A DNA stretch of 64,000 bases from assembly GCA_017516765.1 (NCBI GenBank), contig JAFXBE010000019.1, forward strand, positions 84,895-148,894, in the 5' to 3' direction. Origin of the DNA: Clostridia bacterium (GTDB lineage: Bacteria > Bacillota > Clostridia > Christensenellales > Aristaeellaceae). The position numbers were made by a program, and so were the translations under genes. Positions 59,006-64,000 of this stretch are shown one piece after another. Within the stretch, counting starts at the first letter, position 1; each line of letters opens with the position of its first letter. The notes beneath the pieces are model-generated. The model had not been told where the DNA came from and did not search any database. It saw only the letters and a list, made by a program, of their open reading frames with translations.

Positions 59006-60376
59006 ATGAAAAAAACCGGCTATATCAGAGATATGACGCAAGGATCGTCCTTGCGTCATATCGTTGGTTTTGCCGTTCCGCTGATGATCGGCAATCTGTT
59101 TCAGCAGCTGTATAATCTTGTGGATACCATGGTCGTCGGTTATCGGCTGGGCGATCACGCAATTGCCGCAGTCGGCGCAACGGTATCTTTGTATTCGATG
59201 ATCATCAATCTGGCAATCGACCTGAATAACGGCTATGGAATCGTTGTTACCCAGCGTTTTGGCGCACATCAGCCAAAAGCGATGAAGCAAGCGGTCGCCG
59301 GTATGCTGGAATTGAATGCAGCGGCAGCGTTACTGCTGACTGCGGCCACCCTTGGTTTTCTGGATCCGCTGCTTCGCTTTATGAATACACCGCTGAATAT
59401 CTACCAACAGTCCAGAAGCTACATCTTCTTCATCTGTGCAGGCATTCCCGTAACGATCGCTTACAATATGTTTGCCGCCATTCTTCGTGCGGTTGGCAAC
59501 AGTCGCATGCCGCTTCTGTTTCTCATCCTGTCCAGCCTGCTGAATGTTGCACTGGATATTCTCCTGATCTGGGGTTTGGATGCCGGTATTGCAGGCGCTT
59601 CTATTGCCACGGTGATCTCGCAGCTTGCCGCCGCTGTTCTGAGCGGTCTGTATGTATGGAAAAACTATCGGGAATACCTGCCCCGGGCTCAGGATTTCCG
59701 TGTGCCTGCCAAGGTGCTCGGCAATCTGTTCTCGACAGGCTTCGCCATGGCGCTTACTTCTTTTGTGGTTGAATTCGGTACTGTTGCTTTCCAACGCGTA
59801 ACCAATCTGCTGGGCGAGACGATGATCGCGGCCCATTCAGCCGCACGACGGATCCAGCTGATGCTTTTGCAGCCTGTCATCAGTTTTTCTGTAGCCAGCA
59901 TGACCTATACCGGTCAAAACTGGGGTGCAGGCAAGGTGGAGCGTATTCGTCCGGGAATCCGTCTCGTAATGGTGATCGAATTGCTCTGGTGCTTTGCATC
60001 GGTGGCGATCGTGTATCTGTTCGGAGGTGCATTGATCCGCCTGACCACCGGCACAGAAAGCGAAAAAGTGCTTGAAAACGCCGTTTTGAGTCTGCGTATC
60101 CATTTTTCCATGTTTCCCATGCTGGGTATTCTGTTTTGTCTGCGAAACAGCATGCAGGCCATCGGACAAAAGCTGGTACCGGTGCTTTCCAGCTGCATAG
60201 AGCTGGCGATGAAGCTGTTTGCGGCATATTACCTGATCCCTCAATATGGCTTCGTCGGAGTGTGCATTACCGAACCCATCACATGGGTGCTGATGGTGCT
60301 CTTTCTTGCCGGGGCCTATCTGTTGTTTCACCGGAAATGGTTTGCGGCTGTGCCATGTGCGGTTGAGTCGGCGTAA
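59006..60376 (+). CDS. MATE-family multidrug/cation antiporter
   Basis: A 456-residue membrane transporter with twelve predicted spans in two homologous halves. The opening MTQGSSLRHIVGFAVPLMIGNLFQQLYNLVDTMVVG, then AAVGATVSLYSMI, RAVGNSRMPLL and GQNWGAGK are family signatures. The second half begins about residue 235. ATG 59006 lies 1 base from GAGGAG, so the spacing is unusually short; TTG 58994 and GTG 58997 are other possibilities. A perfect 15-bp inverted repeat covers codons 9-19. The gene is 35 bases after the XRE-like regulator gene. Substrate unknown. Confidence 0.9.
   Translation: MKKTGYIRDMTQGSSLRHIVGFAVPLMIGNLFQQLYNLVDTMVVGYRLGDHAIAAVGATVSLYSMIINLAIDLNNGYGIVVTQRFGAHQPKAMKQAVAGMLELNAAAALLLTAATLGFLDPLLRFMNTPLNIYQQSRSYIFFICAGIPVTIAYNMFAAILRAVGNSRMPLLFLILSSLLNVALDILLIWGLDAGIAGASIATVISQLAAAVLSGLYVWKNYREYLPRAQDFRVPAKVLGNLFSTGFAMALTSFVVEFGTVAFQRVTNLLGETMIAAHSAARRIQLMLLQPVISFSVASMTYTGQNWGAGKVERIRPGIRLVMVIELLWCFASVAIVYLFGGALIRLTTGTESEKVLENAVLSLRIHFSMFPMLGILFCLRNSMQAIGQKLVPVLSSCIELAMKLFAAYYLIPQYGFVGVCITEPITWVLMVLFLAGAYLLFHRKWFAAVPCAVESA
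59030..59062 (+). repeat. Perfect 15-bp inverted repeat inside the MATE coding region
   Basis: GATATGACGCAAGGA (59030-59044), a TCG loop and TCCTTGCGTCATATC (59048-59062) form a perfect hairpin spanning codons 9-19. No T run follows. It could be a translational brake near the start codon or a DNA operator within the gene. Confidence 0.9.
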
Positions 60377-60430
60377 ATACGTACGCATTGTGGTAAGCGT
60401 TGTGGCAGTGCATGGATACAGATAAAGAAA

Positions 60431-60466
60431 AAAGCCTTTGGAAACCTGAATTCCAAAGGCTTTTCT
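60431..60466. terminator. Two-way terminator between the MATE gene and tRNA-Leu
   Basis: AAAGCCTTTGGAA (60431-60443) pairs with TTCCAAAGGCTTT (60451-60463). A TTTT run flanks the stem on the plus strand, and an A run at 60428-60433 gives T residues on the minus strand, so it can end both transcripts. Confidence 0.9.
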
Positions 60467-60469
60467 GTG

Positions 60470-60555
60470 TGGTGCCGAAGGTGGGACTTGAACCCACACG
60501 GTATCGCTACCAACGGATTTTGAGTCCGTCACGTCTGCCATTCCATCACTTCGGC
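60470..60555 (-). tRNA. tRNA-Leu, anticodon CAA
   Basis: On the minus strand a full cloverleaf is seen, from GCCGAAG at 60555 to an encoded CCA at 60470. The anticodon stem ACGGA/TCCGT encloses the loop CTCAAAA (anticodon CAA, reading UUG). A long variable arm (TGGTAGCGATACC) marks a class II tRNA. The T arm has GTTCAAG, and the acceptor stem GCCGAAG pairs with the 3' strand (cttcggc). All features fit tRNA-Leu. Confidence 0.96.
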
Positions 60556-60567
60556 GGAACATTATTT

Positions 60568-60596
60568 ATTATAGCACGTTGGTCTGTTCTGCGCAA
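60568..60596 (-). promoter_or_regulatory. Promoter of tRNA-Leu
   Basis: On the minus strand TTGCGC (60596-60591) and TATAAT (60573-60568) are separated by 17 bases, about 13 bases before the tRNA start. Confidence 0.85.
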
Positions 60597-60678
60597 GCCC
60601 TAAAATTGCCGTGTAAATTCAGGGTCTTGCCGCCGGTGCTCCAATCGTCGATATATCTGCTCTGGTGTTACATCATCC

Positions 60679-60707
60679 TTGACATTTTCCTTTCTATGAT
60701 GGATAAT
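60679..60707 (+). promoter_or_regulatory. Promoter of the GGDEF-EAL gene
   Basis: TTGACA (60679-60684) and GATAAT (60702-60707) are 17 bases apart, with a leader of about 85 bases. I see no c-di-GMP riboswitch in this leader. Confidence 0.65.
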
Positions 60708-60799
60708 AGAAGTAACATTATTTGTTAGTCAGCATCATTTTTTGAAACAGCACCGTATTCGCACGGTTATTTTGATATGGAAGGGGAAGACCGGTTCCT

Positions 60800-63700
60800 A
60801 TGCGCGAAAAACAAACGGGAATTCGTCAAACCAGCCTTTTTCGCAGAATCATTCTGCCTTTTGTGGGACTTGTTATCCTGATCGGTCTTTTGCTGATCGG
60901 TCTTATGGCCTTTTTCGGAACTTTCAAGCAGATCCATCAGGATGAACTGCACATGCTTTCGGAGGTTGCTCTTCATCAGGCATCGGGCGTTACAGCTGGT
61001 GTGGATGCACGCCATACCGCCAATACCATGATCAATGACATTCTGCAAAGAACCGAATCCCTGCTGGATGAAAAGGGCTTTGATGAAACGGCTCTCCAGG
61101 ACAATTCCGATCTTTGCAGGGAGCTTTTGGAGGAAATCGCACCGTCTGTTCATAACAGTCTTTCCCGTAACTATTTTTCGGGTGCATTTGTTGTTCTTGA
61201 TGCCAATAAGACCAACCTTCGCGGCGAACTTGGATACTTCGGTATCTATTTGAGGGAGCACAGCACGAACGACGAGTTGACTTACGAATTGGTAAGGGGG
61301 CCGTTGGTTCTTAAAAACCATATCCCCGCAGAGACCGGAGCTGTATGGCGGGAGGACTTTCCGCTTGTTCAGTCAGAGGAGAATGCGTTCTATCTGGTGC
61401 CGATGATGGCTTACCCCAACCGGGAAGAACCGGACACAGAAGCCGCGGATTGCGGCTACTGGAGCCTTGGGTTTATGCTGAACCCGGAGGATGAGCAGCG
61501 GATCATCACCTATTGCCAGCCTGTTGTAACCGATTCCGGTGTTCAGATCGGAGTTGCGGGCTTTGAAATGAACATGGAGTATCTTCGGGATCTGCTCACG
61601 GTTGAAAGCGAACGCCATCTCAGTAATGTCACCTTTATTCTGGCGGTAACCAAAGATGGGGGAAACACATTTCTTCCGGTAGCGGGCGACGGCGAATTAC
61701 TGGATGAACATTTCATCGGAATGAATGTGCTGATTCCAAGGGAAAAGCAACAGTTCAACGGAAATGAATACCTGATCATCAACAGCAAGGACGGACAAAC
61801 CGAATTCTATGCTGCTGTACAGCCGCTGCAGCTGTACAGCGGCAACAGCCCCTACCGTGATCAGGAATGGGTTCTGCTGGCGGTGGAGGAGACAGAAAGC
61901 CTGTTTGCTACAGAAAATGATTTCAGATGGGCTGTCGGTCTGGCGATGGCGCTCAGTCTGATCATCGGTCTCAGTATCGCTTATTTGGTCAGTAAGCATA
62001 TTGCAGGCCCGATCGAAGGTCTGATCAACCGCATTGATAAGCAGAAGGGCAATGCTGTTTTTGAGTACGAAGCGACCGGCATCACCGAGGTGGATGAGCT
62101 GTCAAGGACCATCAGCAGACTGAACCGTGCGGTTGCCGAGGAGGCCTCCAAAATCAGCAAGATTATCACATTGTCCAACATGCCTATCGGCGCCTTTGAG
62201 CGGAAAATTGATGAAGATCAGGTATATTGCTCCGACGGGTTCTATATGCTGCTCAATTGCAGAGAACTCTTTCAGGAAAGCAACCGAATGCCTCTGGACG
62301 TGTTTAACGATCTGCTGACCGAGCGCATCGGCGATAAGCCCGAAGACGGTAACGATATCTTCCTGCTACAGGGATCGCAGCCGCCCCGTTATTTGCGTTT
62401 GCGTATGTTGCAGGATCAGCAGGGCATTATCGGTACTTTGATGGATGTAACCGAGGAGATCGAAAAGCGCAAGCGCATCGAGCATGAGCGCGACTACGAT
62501 CTGCTCACCAACCGTTACAACCGCCGTGCTTTTGAACGTATCGCCCAGGATCTGTTCGATCGCCAGTCCAATTTGTTGAAGCCGGTTTCCGCAATGCTGA
62601 TGATGGATATGGACAATCTCAAATCCATCAACGATACCTACGGTCACGACAGCGGCGATATATACATCCGTAGCTTTGCGGATGCATTGGATGTTTATGC
62701 GGATGAAAGATGTATTATCGGTCGTCGCTCCGGTGACGAATTTTATATCTTTTTCTATGGTTATTCCAGCCGGGAAGAATTGATGGATGTGATCCGGCGC
62801 GGCTGGGACAGCATCAAGAAGAAAAAGTGCGAGATCGCAGATGGATCGGTCGTCTCTATCGGTGTGTCCGGCGGTGTGGCATGGTATCCCGAACACTCCG
62901 TACTGTTTCCGCAATTGCTCCATTATGCAGACTTTGCTATGTACTGTGTCAAAAACGGCGTGAAGGGTTCTTTGATGGAGTTTACCAAAGCTCGTTACGA
63001 AGAGTCCGGTTATTTGATGAACGGTATTCAGGCGTTGAACAAATTGTTGGAGCAGCGTCTGGTGCGATACGCTTTCCAGCCGATCGTCAACGCGAAGGAT
63101 GCTTCCATTCTCGGCTATGAGCTTCTGATGCGTCCTACCGTGCCGGAACTGCCCACTCCCGAATATGTGCTGAAGCTGGCCAGCCAGCAGGGCAAATTGC
63201 AGCAGGTCGAGGTGATGACGTGGCAGAAAGCTTTGGAAACCTCGTCCGAAATGCTGGATAAACAATTGCTGCCTCAGGGTTCCAAACTGTTTATCAATTC
63301 CATTGCCAGCCATTCCCTTGGTCCGCAGGATGAAAAATGGGTCGAAGAGCATTATTCGCATCTGTTGCCCCATGTGGTGCTTGAGATTACCGAACGGGAA
63401 ACCCGATCGGTAGAGGACACCAACGGCAAGGTGGAATATATGCGCCGCTTCAGTGCGCATGTTGCGATCGACGACTTCGGCGCCGGCTATAACGGAGAAC
63501 ATTCGCTTCTTTATATCGATGCGGATTACGTGAAGCTGGATATGTCTTTTGTGCGCAACATCCATCTGGACAGCCGTAAGCGCAACTGGTTGTCCAATGT
63601 GCTCAACTACACCCGAAAGAGCAAGATCCGCGTGATCGCCGAAGGGGTGGAGTCACTGGAAGAGTTGGAGGTTCTCAGTGCGCTTGGCGTGGACTATTAT

Positions 63701-63820
63701 CAGGGCTACTACCTCGCACGGCCCGATTACACGCCCCCCATCCCGAGCGAGGCAGTACTCGAAAGTGTGCGTGAAGCATACCGGAAAGCCGAACAGCAAA
63801 AACGCGGCGGCCGGGAGTAA
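60800..63820 (+). CDS. Membrane-bound GGDEF-EAL cyclic-di-GMP enzyme
   Basis: A 1006-residue membrane protein. Span 1 about 20-42, an extracellular sensor (about 50-370, probably a double Cache fold), span 2 about 373-397, a HAMP-like segment, a PAS-like region (about 450-560), then GGDEF (about 575-730) and EAL (about 745-995) domains. The cyclase signature is SGDEF (644-648), a Ser-for-Gly variant sometimes active. The EAL part has ELL for EAL (774-776), but keeps the Asn in FINSIA, Glu in EITERE, DDFGAGY, the Lys in VKLDMSF, AEGVES and YYQGYYLARP. It may both make and degrade c-di-GMP; phosphodiesterase activity looks more secure. GGAAGGGGAAG lies about 14 bases before the ATG. Confidence 0.92.
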   Translation: MREKQTGIRQTSLFRRIILPFVGLVILIGLLLIGLMAFFGTFKQIHQDELHMLSEVALHQASGVTAGVDARHTANTMINDILQRTESLLDEKGFDETALQDNSDLCRELLEEIAPSVHNSLSRNYFSGAFVVLDANKTNLRGELGYFGIYLREHSTNDELTYELVRGPLVLKNHIPAETGAVWREDFPLVQSEENAFYLVPMMAYPNREEPDTEAADCGYWSLGFMLNPEDEQRIITYCQPVVTDSGVQIGVAGFEMNMEYLRDLLTVESERHLSNVTFILAVTKDGGNTFLPVAGDGELLDEHFIGMNVLIPREKQQFNGNEYLIINSKDGQTEFYAAVQPLQLYSGNSPYRDQEWVLLAVEETESLFATENDFRWAVGLAMALSLIIGLSIAYLVSKHIAGPIEGLINRIDKQKGNAVFEYEATGITEVDELSRTISRLNRAVAEEASKISKIITLSNMPIGAFERKIDEDQVYCSDGFYMLLNCRELFQESNRMPLDVFNDLLTERIGDKPEDGNDIFLLQGSQPPRYLRLRMLQDQQGIIGTLMDVTEEIEKRKRIEHERDYDLLTNRYNRRAFERIAQDLFDRQSNLLKPVSAMLMMDMDNLKSINDTYGHDSGDIYIRSFADALDVYADERCIIGRRSGDEFYIFFYGYSSREELMDVIRRGWDSIKKKKCEIADGSVVSIGVSGGVAWYPEHSVLFPQLLHYADFAMYCVKNGVKGSLMEFTKARYEESGYLMNGIQALNKLLEQRLVRYAFQPIVNAKDASILGYELLMRPTVPELPTPEYVLKLASQQGKLQQVEVMTWQKALETSSEMLDKQLLPQGSKLFINSIASHSLGPQDEKWVEEHYSHLLPHVVLEITERETRSVEDTNGKVEYMRRFSAHVAIDDFGAGYNGEHSLLYIDADYVKLDMSFVRNIHLDSRKRNWLSNVLNYTRKSKIRVIAEGVESLEELEVLSALGVDYYQGYYLARPDYTPPIPSEAVLESVREAYRKAEQQKRGGRE

Positions 63821-63838
63821 TGCCGGTAAGCGAATAAC

Positions 63839-63983
63839 AAGCGGCACAGCGTTGTGCCGCTTCAGCTCGTCAAAAAACACGCCTGCGGCGGCTTTTTTGA
63901 CGACTTTTGCACCGTTTGCCTAGGAGCCTACGGCTCCCCGGGCGGCAAACGGCGATAGGAACCCCTTGCTACGCAAGGGTTCC
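63839..63983 (+). repeat. Cluster of hairpins after the GGDEF-EAL gene
   Basis: Four consecutive structures: AAGCGGCACA/TGTGCCGCTT (63839-63862), CGTCAAAAAA/TTTTTTGACG with inner CGCC/GGCG (63868-63902), CCGTTTGCC/GGCAAACGG enclosing GGAGCC/GGCTCC (63912-63952), and GGAACCCCTTGC/GCAAGGGTTCC (63958-63983). The first, together with the T-rich second, can end the transcript. The whole 145-base unit looks like a dispersed palindromic element; the window edge prevents seeing its end. Confidence 0.7.
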
Positions 63984-64000
63984 GAAACCACCGTACACGC

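Noticed and set aside
60707..60799. A c-di-GMP riboswitch before the GGDEF-EAL gene
   Set aside because: The leader is only about 85 bases and lacks the conserved core and paired arms of GEMM-type riboswitches.

Overview
The window reads as chromosomal core DNA from a spore-forming, monoderm, Gram-positive anaerobe of the class Clostridia. The evidence is a division and cell-wall cluster of Firmicutes type, a MurE carrying the DNPR signature of diaminopimelate-adding enzymes, the dipicolinate synthase pair SpoVFA/SpoVFB, a SpoVD-like penicillin-binding protein, CggR control of glycolysis, an Asp23/AmaP/DUF2273 set, and strong Shine-Dalgarno sites of the AAGGAGG type. The exact genus cannot be read from the sequence. 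No phage, insertion sequence, CRISPR array or resistance island is visible. Codon use and strong ribosome binding sites look uniform.

Layout. 1-1840: the start of a secreted Pro/Thr-rich protein (minus strand, cut by the window edge), a small CxxC protein and a metallophosphoesterase. 1898-15797: a long division/murein run under a mraZ promoter: mraZ, an FtsL-like gene, a SpoVD/PBP2b-like gene with PASTA repeats, murE, mraY, murD, ftsW, murA, ftsQ/divIB, then ftsA-ftsZ from their own promoter. rsmH, murF, murG and murC, usually found in such clusters, are absent here. 15881-24946: a YkvI-like membrane protein, a maltose phosphorylase, spoVFA-spoVFB, a secreted DUF3298-type protein and the DNA translocase FtsK/SpoIIIE. 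25139-35329: Asp23, AmaP, DUF2273, nusB, a TsaD paralogue, folD, xseA-xseB, ispA, a divergent PAP2 protein, a DUF6106-like protein, a cysteine desulfurase and thiI. The last two form a sulfur relay for tRNA 4-thiouridine. 35412-40270: cggR-pgk-tpiA-gpmI with a typical CggR operator; gap and eno are not in this operon.

40289-49353 is a minus-strand block. rplS, a small acidic protein and a zinc-ribbon membrane protein come first. A two-component system follows, with two GerMN lipoproteins and a CapA-like protein whose usual metal-binding residues are missing. 49442-51366 holds a TetR regulator, pduL and dut. 51459-55620 is an operon for secreted surface proteins: a SipW-type signal peptidase with a long Pro/Gln tail, two TasA/camelysin-like proteins, a diverged third member and a pilin-like protein. 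55630-57391 encodes a GGGtGRT-family protein and its NifU-like partner. The end carries a NUDIX protein, an XRE/LexA-like regulator, a MATE transporter, tRNA-Leu(CAA), a large GGDEF-EAL protein and a cluster of hairpins.

The two stretches longer than 300 bases without a protein gene are 1683-1997 (hairpin/terminator, mraZ promoter and MraZ box) and 60377-60799 (terminator, tRNA-Leu, tRNA promoter and the GGDEF-EAL promoter). Points of most interest are the SipW/TasA/pilin operon, the kinase-GerMN-CapA locus with a kinase that lacks a normal start codon, terminator-like hairpins that bury the ribosome binding sites of ftsW and spoVFA, and a perfect 15-bp inverted repeat inside the MATE coding sequence.
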